Assembly (NCBI GenBank): GCA_000349905.1
Contig: AMXZ01001272.1
Location: 1-34,399, forward strand
Direction: 5' to 3'
DNA length: 34,399 nucleotides
Source of the DNA: Volvariella volvacea V23
Lineage: Eukaryota > Basidiomycota > Agaricomycetes > Agaricales > Pluteaceae
Positions 1 through 9,615 of this stretch are shown here, one piece after another. Below the pieces are notes generated by a model. That model was not told the origin of the DNA. It ran no database searches and saw only the letters and a list, made by a program, of their open reading frames with translations. Both the position numbers and the translations under genes were made by a program. Numbering within the stretch: the stretch's first letter is position 1; each line of letters begins with the position of its first letter.

Positions 1-1
1 A

Positions 2-556
2 CGCCCGTGAAAACGCAACTAAATGTTTTGAAGCATTCTCCGAGCGAATAGACCTATAGATAGCGATTAGTAAGGACAAAACATGAGAGGATGACGGTGA
101 CAGTCCACCTGGTTGGTCGATGACCGATCTGAAGCAAAGGGACCCACAACGATGAGCGTAAGGAGTAAGCGCCATCCACACCAGTGGACCAACATGAAGA
201 AGGGGACAGATGGGTGGATCAGGCTTAGTGAGAACCAGAGCTGGAGGAATGGTCGTACGAAGAGGGTCGATGGGACTGCAGAGAATTGAAGTGGGAGTGG
301 GCAGATATGTACAGTTGACGGATATTCAAGTCAACATTGGGGGAAATGGCGAAGGGGCAGTCTGAACTTGCTGTTTTGCTCTATGCCAGCCTAGTCATTT
401 CGAGCGTAGCGGAGGTGAAACGAAGAACGGACGTGCATTACACTCGGCTCTGCTCATTCTGAGAGCCGTGATGTGTGCGTGGAGGGTCGGGTGGCAGCAT
501 GCGGTTGCGGTTCATTCGCACAGTCCGTGAGAATATAGAGCGTCCATGGACCGTAT
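2..556 (+). repeat. Left arm of a long inverted repeat
   Basis: This segment matches the reverse complement of 32089-32264. The outer part (about 2-102) aligns with about 32163-32264 at roughly 75-80% identity by eye. The inner part (about 482-556) aligns with 32089-32170 and contains 39 identical bases (518-556 against 32089-32127). Between the two matching parts the left arm carries about 375 bases absent from the right arm. The arm begins at the window edge, so its true outer end is unknown. No transposase or recombinase frame is visible in it. It lies about 490 bases upstream of the first NACHT gene. Confidence 0.8.
103..480. other. Extra segment inside the left repeat arm
   Basis: About 375 bases separate the two blocks that match the right arm, where the same blocks are nearly contiguous. 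It is either an insertion in the left copy or a deletion in the right copy. I see no open frame of note, no terminal repeats and no clear target-site duplication, so its nature is unknown. Confidence 0.5.
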
Positions 557-1043
557 GCACTGTCCAACGGTCATTATTGGCGATGGCCTGCAATATGGAG
601 AATTAAATCTTGCGAGACGCATCGAGAATTCAGGAGATATAAGCATCTTATGGCGCTCATCAGACAGTGCGTTTGACTTCTATTCTTGTCCATCAGCCTT
701 ACTGACTATTTTTAACCAATTTTCGTGGGACTCTAGCTGGTGGAACCTGCAATCGGTATCGCGATGGAGGTCATTGCAGCGACTGCAGTTGTGGACTGTA
801 TTAATAGCTTTTTCTCTTTCGAATAACTCCTAATCGCATTGTCGAAGTCCGCAGCTCCAATGTGGTCCTATTTAGTCCGCAGGTGGCACTGCTGCATGTG
901 TCGCCTAATAGCTTCCAGCCGTGTGTTCCCCACCTTGTCCACCTATTATTCGCACCCTCCTTACCCCTGCACACCCTTCGATATCACTCAACCCCAGCCT
1001 CTCCCAGCAAGTCCCATACTCGGTTCTCAAACAACTCCTGATC
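557..1043. other. 5' flank of the first NACHT gene
   Basis: No supportable gene. The last 100 bases before the ATG at 1044 are pyrimidine-rich (many CCT, CAC and CTC runs), as is common in fungal promoters and 5' leaders. Short frames on both strands here have no recognisable content. Confidence 0.5.
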
Positions 1044-3686
1044 ATGGGCATACGATTCTCCCGTCGAAAAAAACAGCGTGTCGAGCCTCCCCCTAATCCC
1101 CAGCCTCTCGACCACGCACACATTTACAATCAGGGCATCATAAATGTTGGGCCCCAGAACACGGTGAACACTCGGGACCTAGAGGATCGTTATAGGAGAG
1201 GTAAAGATAGCTCGATGGCTCTCGGTATCATTGTCTTATGATCTCGTTTAGCCAGAGAGAACTTGCGAGCGCTGATCGTGTTGAATGCGATGCACACCGG
1301 CAAAGTTCGTGCGGATCCTTTAGAATGCGATCCAAACACCCGCCAGGCGATTATTGACGACACAACGGGATGGGTCAAGAATGTAAATCGGGGGAAACCT
1401 GTCCTTTGGATTGTAGGACCTGCAGGGATTGGGAAATCGGCTATTGCGATGGCCACTGCTGAGAGACTCGACGCCCGGGGTTCGACTGCCAAAGTCGCTG
1501 GCTCATTCTTCTTCTTTGCCGGTGACGCTGACCGTAACCACTTCGGTCGCTTCGTTCTAACTCTGGCATACCAATTGGCCGTATCCATTGCTGATGTAGG
1601 GCGAAAGATTGACAAAGCCATAGATAGTGATCCCGGAGTATTGGAGGCGAAGATACAGGTTCAATGGAATAAGCTCATTGTCGAACCCATTATGGCAGTG
1701 TCAAGCATCCCGCCTGCCGTCTTTATCATTGATGGCTTAGACGAATGCGGAACCCCAGAGGACCAAAGGACGATCCTACGACTTGTTGCATCCTGTGGTT
1801 CCAGCTTTCCCCTCGCATTCCTGATTGCGAGTAGACCCGAGCCCCATATCACCAACGAGTTCAACACACAATCGCTCTCATCCTGTTGTCGCCCACATAT
1901 TGATCTTTCCCAACACAAAGACTCTCGGGAGATGCGACTATTCATCAGATCGCGTTTCTCAGCAATCTATCATAAACACCACCATATCCTCGGGTGCGAT
2001 CCTGACTGGCCTTCAAGTGGCGTTATCGATACTATCACGTCGAGAGCAGATGGGCAATACATCTACCCTGTCACCTTGTTTAGGTTCATTGACAACGATG
2101 ACGGAAATCCTCAAGAAAAACTAGATGCATGCCTCGAAGAGGTACCCGAGGCCCTATCTCCCCTCGATACACTTTATCTCCAAATTCTCCGACCCTCACA
2201 CCGACCAGATAATAACGAAGTCCAAGATCTTTTGTTTATGGCCTGTACACCCATTCCAGCACTTCAGTTCAATGCAGGTGCAGAGCTGGAGAATATAATG
2301 ACAATCCCTCACTTGGCTTTGCTCCTGTTTGGAAATGAAAAGCAATGCCGCTTTCACTTGCGACGGCTTCATTCAGTTCTTCACATTCCGCCCACTCGCT
2401 GTGGATCCATCAGCATTCACCACAGATCCTTTTTGGATTTCTTGCAGGACCCTGACCGGAATACCCATTATCGATTCAACTCTGGAAACCAGCTAGTCAG
2501 GATCCTATCACGGTGCTTAGATGAATTGGAAAAGTACCAAAGACAGCTTAGTTATATCCAATTTCTTCTTTGCTGCTGGTGGGGGTATTCTACCTCACTT
2601 CCATCCACAATTTCAGAGGACTTGGTTTCGAAGCTGTCGAGTTTTAATTTTTACACATGTGTTGATAACATTTTACAAACTCTTTTGACCACTGTTTCCA
2701 TCAGAGATGTGCTAGAAGACTATGACACATATACTACACTTTGCAAGACCTGGGTATGTATTTTCTCTGCCTGGTTTTCACATGACTAATCACTTGTGTA
2801 GAATCACCCTTTGTTGACTAACAAATTTAACAAGGATGAATTTCTTGGAATTGCACTTATCTGCACTTTCAAGTACCAATGGAAGGAAATAGGATGCTCA
2901 CCATCTCAGAACTGTTTGATGGCTCTTGCTCAGATTTATATTAGGCATTGGAAACAGCTCAGTTTACCACAGCCGGTGGATTTGATAGAAATGCCAAATA
3001 TGTGGAGAAATGTGATGGCTATTAACTCTTTGCTACTGTTGATTAGCATCAGCCAACATATATCAACAACATTGTGAGTCACTTTTTGCAGGGTGCAAAT
3101 CTACTAGAAGCTTATATTTCATTGCTTAGATTAAAGGATGACATGTCATTTTTGCAAAGCTGGAGTCATGCATTAGGTGTCCCACTAAGGTAAGTTGGAT
3201 CTATTAAATTATTTGATTTGTGTTTTTATATAATTCTATATATAGAGACTTAGAACTAAATCAAAAATACAATGAAGAACTTTTGTGGATTCTTCATTGT
3301 CTGCCAAAGGAGTATCACTATCATCAGTTGAATGCACAAAACATTACTAGATGGCTAGAGGTTAGTAGGTCATTTTAAGCTTATAGTTGTAGCTTATGAC
3401 CATCTTAGGAGTATTATGAGGATGAAGCCAGCCTTGCATCACACTGGAAAGAAGATACAGTGTGTCAGTATACCATAGAAAAGGTATTCACTTGAGCATT
3501 TATTAATGACTGCTTTAACCCAGTCTTCTATTGCAGGAGTTTTCATATGCACTCCAAGAACAGAGCACACAAGATGCTGGATATTTTAGTAGTGACATTG
3601 TTCAAAAGCAGTCACACAGGTTCAAGTATGATGCTACTGAGTCCTTTTTGTCGCTTTTAGAGATTCTTGGTATCAAGGATCCATGA
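1044..3686 (+). CDS. NACHT-domain NLR-like protein (NLR-A)
   Basis: STAND-class P-loop NTPase of the Agaricomycete NACHT family, expected to act as a cytosolic sensor that oligomerises on activation. Exons by frame and splice sites: 1044-1200, 1252-2753, 2802-3073, 3130-3189, 3246-3360, 3409-3483, 3537-3686; they join without a stop into 776 residues. The stop near 1219 lies inside intron 1. Walker A is GPAGIGKS (residues 108-115) and Walker B VFIIDGLDE (209-217). The N-terminus carries YNQGIINVGPQNTVN, related to motifs in the two minus-strand paralogues. Exons 3-5 align with those of the 27337-30117 gene (for example WSHA after the 3074-3129 intron), which supports the model. No WD40, ankyrin or TPR repeats are seen. 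The 3' half is clearly AT-richer than the 5' half. Ligand and partner are unknown. Confidence 0.85.
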
Positions 3687-4667
3687 TAATATGTAGTCTT
3701 TTATGTAAAGCTTGTCTAGCTTGCAATCTCACCTATACTAATTGTTTCTGTCTTAATAATGTGCTCCAGCAGGAGAAAAATGGAAGCTCAGCCAGACTAC
3801 CTAAATTGATAGGCACTAGCCATTTAGATAATTTATTGGTTGATTACACCCACCATCATCGCAGATAAATTCAATGGACTAATTGGACATCCCTGCATCA
3901 ACAACCGACTTTCGATAATGCAATACTAAGCGACTTCGAGAACTGAGAACAGTAATTTGGTCCAGTGTAACTGCGGCTTCAACGAGTACTATGCTCAAGC
4001 TTGCTACGATTCCACTAAGTCCGAGATATATGGCCAATCAGAGGCACTCAGAAGCAGTATGTGGAACGACGGTCTACCCGAATTTTCCTGTCTTTGATGA
4101 GAATCCTTGAACATGTAGGCCAGCACGGACTCAGATGCCCACAAATTCCGGAGCTAGATGGAGTCCCTAGTGTGGAGAAAACCAAAGGTGCAATGGTGAC
4201 GCGCTGGAGGGCGACGATGCTCGACAAGTGAGATTTGGCGTATTATTGTGGTATGTTTGTTCAACCTCCACTCACCGGGGCCTCACCCAAACTCAATCTC
4301 ACCAGTATCATCGACTACGCAATTACGACAGCCACAGCGAACCTGGGTGAGAATAGCCCACACGAGGAATACAGAAAATCTGTGGTGTAGGGGAGAGGCG
4401 CAACGCTGAAGCTCGGTCTTTAAACAGGTTTTGAGAACTGGGGGCAGGATACGACATTGATTTGAAGTCTTGTATGTATGTTTTCAACTCATTCACCCTC
4501 AAAAAGTTAACTGCATATCCTATTTTCTTTATTTACACAGGAGATTGCATAAACATATAGGATCCGTATATTCTGCTCTCCATCGCATCGAATGGTGTAC
4601 TCCCAAGACTTCACTCTCCTCGAGCGTATAATCCTGTGCTCCACTTCCTACCATTACCACGTCCCCA
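3687..4667. other. Gene-free intergenic stretch
   Basis: No supportable gene. The first 180 bases remain AT-rich like the end of the NACHT gene and probably include its 3' untranslated region; composition returns to near 50% GC after about 3870. The 61-residue frame starting at 3683 overlaps the NACHT stop and has no recognisable content. The last 150 bases should hold the promoter of the F-box-like gene. Confidence 0.5.
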
Positions 4668-7299
4668 ATGATTCCCATGCTACAACTATCACCAACACGA
4701 CCCATATTGCCTCCCGAGATACTACACCAGATATTCCTCTTTATTACTCCTGGGCCTGCAGTCGAACTTGAACGTGGAAATGGGACCAGATACCCCGTCG
4801 ACTCGGCGTTATACCAAGAACCAGCGTCATCGTCAGCCCCCTTCTCCCTATCAATTGGACATCCCTCCGAGCGGAGCGATAGCGCTGAACCTGACTCTGC
4901 GTCCCTTTTGGACGAGATACCCGCGGCGACAGTTTCAACGATAACGACTGCCCCATTTCAAACGTCGCCTCCGACATTATTTCCTTGCTCAACCCCAGCA
5001 TTGTTCTCACAACCCCAATCGTCACCCCCACCTCGTCCGTCTCAACCCGTTCAGTCGCCTTCATCACCGGTGTTCACGCCTTCTTCTTCCTTCTTCTCGT
5101 CATCAACCCCAGCTCTGATAAGAACATTCCTCCCTATCTTCCTGACCAGCAAAGCTTTCTATGACATCGCGGTCAAGATCGCATACAGAGAGATCGTGGG
5201 GTTGAAGGACCCCCTGATGTGCGTGAGGTTCCTGAAGTGCTTGGTGCTGCAAGACGAAGAAGCTCGGACTGGCGAGGAACGGGGGCAGACAGAGGTGAAT
5301 GTGAACGCAGCATCGTACTCTTCGCTTTCAACACCGATACCAACGCCACTTCCGACTCAAACCCCGACGCCACCCCAGGCTAGCGCCTTCAGAAGGAGAA
5401 TCAAGCCCTCTCTTGTGTCTTTGGTCAAGGTCCTCAAAGTCGAATGGACGACCTTGTCTATGCTAGGAAGCGGGTGGAAGATTGGCAGCGGATTGCCTAG
5501 GTTTAGGCTTCCCAGTGTCGACCTTGCGCTCAATGCCGGCGGAGGGAGTGGAAATGTAAATGGCACTGGCCCTGATCTGGGTTTGCAGGAGGACTCGCGG
5601 GAGGATTATGGGATAGGTGCTGGCGATCAGGCAAATCAGAGTTTGGGTGACAACCTGAGCGGGAAGGGTAAAAGAAGAGAAGCGACTATGCCAGGGAGAA
5701 GTAGAAGCAAGATGACGCCGGAAGAACTCCTGGAAGAGGTCTTTGAGGATGAAGCACTGAAACGGTCATTAGGTCTGGAACATTCTCTTTATCCCTATTT
5801 GCATCGAGGGCAAAATATTAGCTGCTCCTACTGCGGGCAGGGTATAGTCTCGAGGCAGTCCAGCGAATGTGCCAGATCGTCGAACAGGCGCAACACAGAT
5901 GGTTGGGATTACGATCAGAGTTCCGACTCTGATTTGGATATCGACACGAGGATCCATGATGATAACGAGGTGGCGAAGGGGGCTAGATCAACGAAAACCG
6001 GATGTCCTCCAATGATTTTGGAAGAGAAGCTGTTAAGGTTGCTGACAGTAGCGCTAGAGAGGATGACTGGGCTTACTTCACTGACCTTGGATTTGCCAAC
6101 TACCCTTGGCGTCAAAGTGCGAATGGCTTCCCTGGAGATGAGGAAGAGAAGGAAGCGTGCTCAAGGTATGTCCATCCTTCATTCTGCGTATGATGCGTAT
6201 TGAAGCGTATTGCCCAGGACACTACCCTATCGATACAGACAGAGACAGGGAGCAAGATAATACCAGCGACTCCAACTACCCCGGGAATGATGACGACGAG
6301 AGCAACGAACTGCAACCACTGTACGACGTTTTAGATGGGTGCACATTCCAACTGCATACGTTTGCAACATCCCTTCCATGTCGCCCTCCGCTCGCCAAGT
6401 TTCTCAATGCTCAGCCCGAGATCAGAGAGCTCACACTACGTGGATCATACATGGAATACTCTAGTTCTCTTAGCTTCCCCGGCCATTCATCATCTTCGCC
6501 CTCTCTACCGGAATCTTCGCCTACACTCAACCCCAACTTTCCTATCTACGCTTCATCCCTCCCAAATCTCCAGCACCTCCGAACAGTACACCCCAGTCCG
6601 TACACCCCTCTCCCAACTCTAATAACCCCCTCCCGCCCGATAGATAGCATCCACACCTCGATCGTCAACCACTCCACAACGCCAACTGTCTTGGACTCGC
6701 TGACAAGAAGCGGGAAGAAGATCAAGAAGTTGAGCGTGATCGTGTTCGATTCACGATTTGGCTTGGAGGGGCTGTTGAACGGGTTGAGGGAGAGGGAGCT
6801 GGACCGGGAGTTGGGCGCTCTGCATATTGTTGCCGTTGTAGAGGATTATACGGAGGTCGGTATTCTTCCTTCTTCGGGTAGCCTATGGAAACTTATGAAC
6901 CTTTTGTTACGATAGGAGGGTTTGCAGGTAGCGGGAACGCTACTAGAATCTTTTCAATCCCTTCAGGTATGTCATACCCATCCTACTGCGCCGAACTGAC
7001 TCGCATCCTAACAGTACATAACTTACATGGCCTGCGCTGGAGAACCATCCGGACAGCTCTCCATCTCGGCCGAAAGAAGAATAGCCAAATCGTGGCACGA
7101 TGCTTGTCCAAGTTTGAGAACAATCATTCTCCCAAGAGGCGCGATTTGGTTTGAAGGAAAGACTGGATGGGACTGTCTTGGTGATGACGAGGATGAGGCT
7201 GAGCGTGAGCAGGAGATGAGTGGTGGCGGGGAGGGTTTGATAGGAGGTGGTGGAGGTGAAGGTGGTGCTGTGGGAGCAGGGAACGATCAAGCTTCGTAA
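4668..7299 (+). CDS. F-box-like protein with low-complexity insertions
   Basis: Probable substrate adaptor of SCF-type ubiquitin ligases, called from an N-terminal F-box-like segment. Exons: 4668-6165, 6218-6855, 6916-6966, 7015-7299, joining to 823 residues. Introns are 52, 60 and 48 nt; the donor at 6856 (GTCGGT) is weak, but it is the only one found that keeps frame into the last exon. LPPEILHQIFLF (residues about 15-26) looks like F-box helix 1, whereas the expected remainder (FLTSKAFYDIAVKIAYREI) comes only after about 130 residues of Ser/Pro/Thr-rich low complexity. Later parts include acidic and serine-rich stretches, isolated LxxLxL segments suggestive of degenerate leucine-rich repeats (TLTSLTLDLP), and a Gly/Glu-rich C-terminus. 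The target is unknown. The first exon's start is the first ATG of a long open frame. Confidence 0.65.
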
Positions 7300-7499
7300 T
7301 AATATAAGAATGTAAAACGGCACTATATAGAAATCTTTGTTGTATCCATTCACCCTGTGTGTCGTGTACTATTATCAGAAATGGCGCAATCACGCTTACA
7401 TACCCTTGTCCCAGGAGGGTCTCAGAATAAGATTTTCACTCAAAAAATTAAAGGGGAACAACGTTGTTACTGGGCACCAGGAAACTTACTAGAGTTATC

Positions 7500-8358
7500 T
7501 TAGAGACTAACAAGAGCGCCCGCGACTCCAATAGCCAGAGTAACCACCAAACCCACGAATCCACCAGCCTGGACAGCACCGTTATCAGGTTCTTCGGCAT
7601 TAGCAGTGTCATCTTCGAGTTCATTCGAACCTGAGGAACTGGAACCGGAGCCCGAGGTACCGCTGTTGGAAGGAGGGGGAGAGGTGGATGAATCGCTGGG
7701 CCCAGCTGGGTTTGAGTTCTCATCGTCGTTGGAAACTGGAGTATCTGGATCAACAGGTTCGCTTGGTTGACTGCCTCCGTCTGTTGGTGTGGCAGGACTA
7801 TTACCCAGAATTAATCCAAATACCAATCTAGAGACATTCAAGCAGCACTCACTCAGAACCCGAGACGTCGGTGCCAGTAGGCTCATTAGGGTCGACACCA
7901 GCTGTGGGACCAACTGGAGGTGACGAGGTTACACCAATGTCAATATCGATACCCTATAATCAGAAAATGAAATGAAATGAAATAAGCAGAGCTGACTTTT
8001 TTGGAGTTCTCTCTGCAAGACAGAGTACGTACTTGTGCCGTGCACGCAGACTCGAAATACCCAAGGCCTAATGTAATATCGTCGCCGGTGCAGGCGCCGA
8101 CAACGCAAGTGCTGTAGCTGTTGGCAAAGGCTTGGCTATTGCAAAGGCATGGAATGTTGTCAGGCATGCATTCGCCAAAATCGACCGATGCTGCGCAAGA
8201 TAGTACGCAAGCTATGCAGGAGATGTGTTAGATACGATCATAGACGAAGTGCAAGCTTCCTCACATGGTGCCTCCACATCGACTTGTCGTGAGAACAAGG
8301 CTGCACTAGCCACCGAAACGACGCATGGCAACAAAACTAGTGGCTTGGATAGGTGCAT
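7500..8358 (-). CDS. GPI-anchored CFEM-domain protein
   Basis: CFEM proteins are fungal extracellular eight-cysteine proteins; some bind haem and help acquire iron, others act in cell-wall or host interaction. Exons (minus): 8265-8358, 8033-8211, 7853-7953, 7500-7797, giving 223 residues. A signal peptide is evident (MHLSKPLVLLPCVVSVASAA). The CFEM cysteines fall at 33, 37, 46, 53, 55, 67, 72 and 88 with the typical CLCN core, and Asp49 sits where haem-binding members carry the axial ligand. A long Ser/Pro/Asn linker follows, then a hydrophobic C-terminus (GGFVGLVVTLAIGVAGALV) after a small-residue region, as expected for GPI attachment at membrane or wall. Exon phases and the lengths of exons 1 and 2 (94 and 179 nt) are identical in the neighbouring paralogue. 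The substrate is not established. Confidence 0.88.
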
Positions 8359-8925
8359 TGTGGTTGTCTAATGCTGTTTTTGTGTTCAAAGGAGAGTAAG
8401 AGTAACGACCGTCAGTGGGTGAGATGGAATGCTTGAAAGAAGAATAGGCCCCGTCTTCGCACACATATTGGCCTACTAAACCCGCCTGGGAATTTATTGA
8501 GAAAATCCTCGTCTGGATCAACAGTGGACACGCGTTGGACACGTCGGGCAGCATTTAGAGTTTCAGGCGCAACCAATGGGGAAAGCTCGGGCTTGGTCAT
8601 GGCGACCCGTGGTGCCCTTGATCATCTAGATTCGCACTTCCTTCATAGACCGGTCGAATATGCATTGTGGTGGCCATCTAACGCTCGCAGGTTGCGATCC
8701 ATCACTAACTTTGTGAATATATGCTTACATACCGCTCCTCCAGCGGGAGTTGGCATCACGAGCAAGCCCTGCTTTTTTGGAGGCAAAAAAGGGGCACACT
8801 TCGAACCAGACACTAGGAAGTTTACAGAAGGAGATAACTCGATTAGTTTAGTTACGTCCAAGTCGGACTCTCGTCGGAAAGCAGTGTGCTAATTGGTAGG
8901 CCCACCATCTTCACCGTGTCCGACA
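8359..8925. other. Intergenic region between the two CFEM genes
   Basis: No supportable gene. It should contain the promoter of the downstream CFEM gene (ATG at 8358 on the minus strand) and the 3' region of the short one. I looked here for a Ser-rich, GPI-type tail continuing the short CFEM gene and did not find one in frame. The overlapping frames at 8497-8892 (+) and 8643-8861 (-) have no recognisable features. Confidence 0.5.
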
Positions 8926-9407
8926 TCAATACACGGGGCCATTTCCAACACTACGGGCGGCAATACCAGCTGTTGGGCCAGCTGGAGGTGTCGTGGTTAC
9001 ACTTATCGCCACATCGACACCCTGCAATGAAGATAATGGCTCAGTATTGTAGAATAATCCTCACGAAAGAAGGACCTACCGCTTCATTGCATGCCGACTC
9101 GAAATAGGCAACGCCCAGTGTGAGTTGATTACCAGCGCAGGCACCCTGAACGCAAGCACTGTAGCTCTTTGCAAATGCCTGGTTGTTGCAGAGGCATGAA
9201 GTGTCTTCAGGAGCGCATTTACCGTACTCAAGGGCAGTTGCACAGGCTAATGCACAAGCTGTGTCAAGGACACGTCAGTAGTATGCTCTAGATGAGATAA
9301 GAGCCATCCCTACCAGGAGTGTCTACGCCGGCTTGTCGTCCAAACAAGGCTGCATTAACAACTGAGGTGGCGAATGGCAGCAAAATGAGGGGTGTGCGTA
9401 GGTACAT
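8926..9407 (-). CDS. Short secreted CFEM-domain protein
   Basis: Tandem paralogue of the GPI-anchored CFEM gene. Exons (minus): 9314-9407, 9080-9258, 8926-9021, giving 122 residues. A signal peptide is visible (MYLRTPLILLPFATSVVNAA) and all eight CFEM cysteines are kept at the same positions (33, 37, 46, 53, 55, 67, 72, 88). The candidate ligand Asp is at 50 (PEDTSC) rather than 49 (PDNIPC). After the CFEM domain the protein follows its paralogue (VTTTPPAGPTAG against VTSSPPVGPTAG) and then stops about 15 residues later, so the Ser-rich linker and GPI tail are missing. It is therefore either a freely secreted form or a truncated copy. Intact splice sites and signal peptide favour an expressed secreted protein. 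Confidence 0.75.
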
Positions 9408-9475
9408 TATAATTTTGGGGTTAAAGGTGGCTGTTGATGGGTGGGGGTGGGATGGTCACTAGAAAAGATGTAACG

Positions 9476-9485
9476 TTTTTATAAA
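9476..9485 (-). promoter_or_regulatory. TATA-like box of the short CFEM gene
   Basis: Read on the minus strand the sequence is TTTATAAAAA, about 70 bases upstream of the ATG at 9407, a plausible spacing for a fungal TATA element. Confidence 0.4.
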
Positions 9486-9615
9486 TGGTCGTGAATCAGA
9501 GTTCCTGAACTTTTAAGGCCATCCCGCAGCACGAAGACTTCAGGGGTGGTACGGCTAGGTTCTAGGACAAGTGATGGCCATGTGGATCACGGAAAACTTG
9601 AAGTACTGATGTCAA

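Noticed and set aside
1190..1262. Apparent break of the first NACHT gene by an in-frame stop near 1219
   Set aside because: A 51-nt GT-AG intron (1201-1251) at the same phase-1 position as in the paralogues removes it and restores ARENLRALIV.
3683..3868. 61-codon Cys-rich frame just after NLR-A
   Set aside because: It overlaps the NLR-A stop codon, lies in the AT-rich 3' region and has no signal peptide or conserved pattern.
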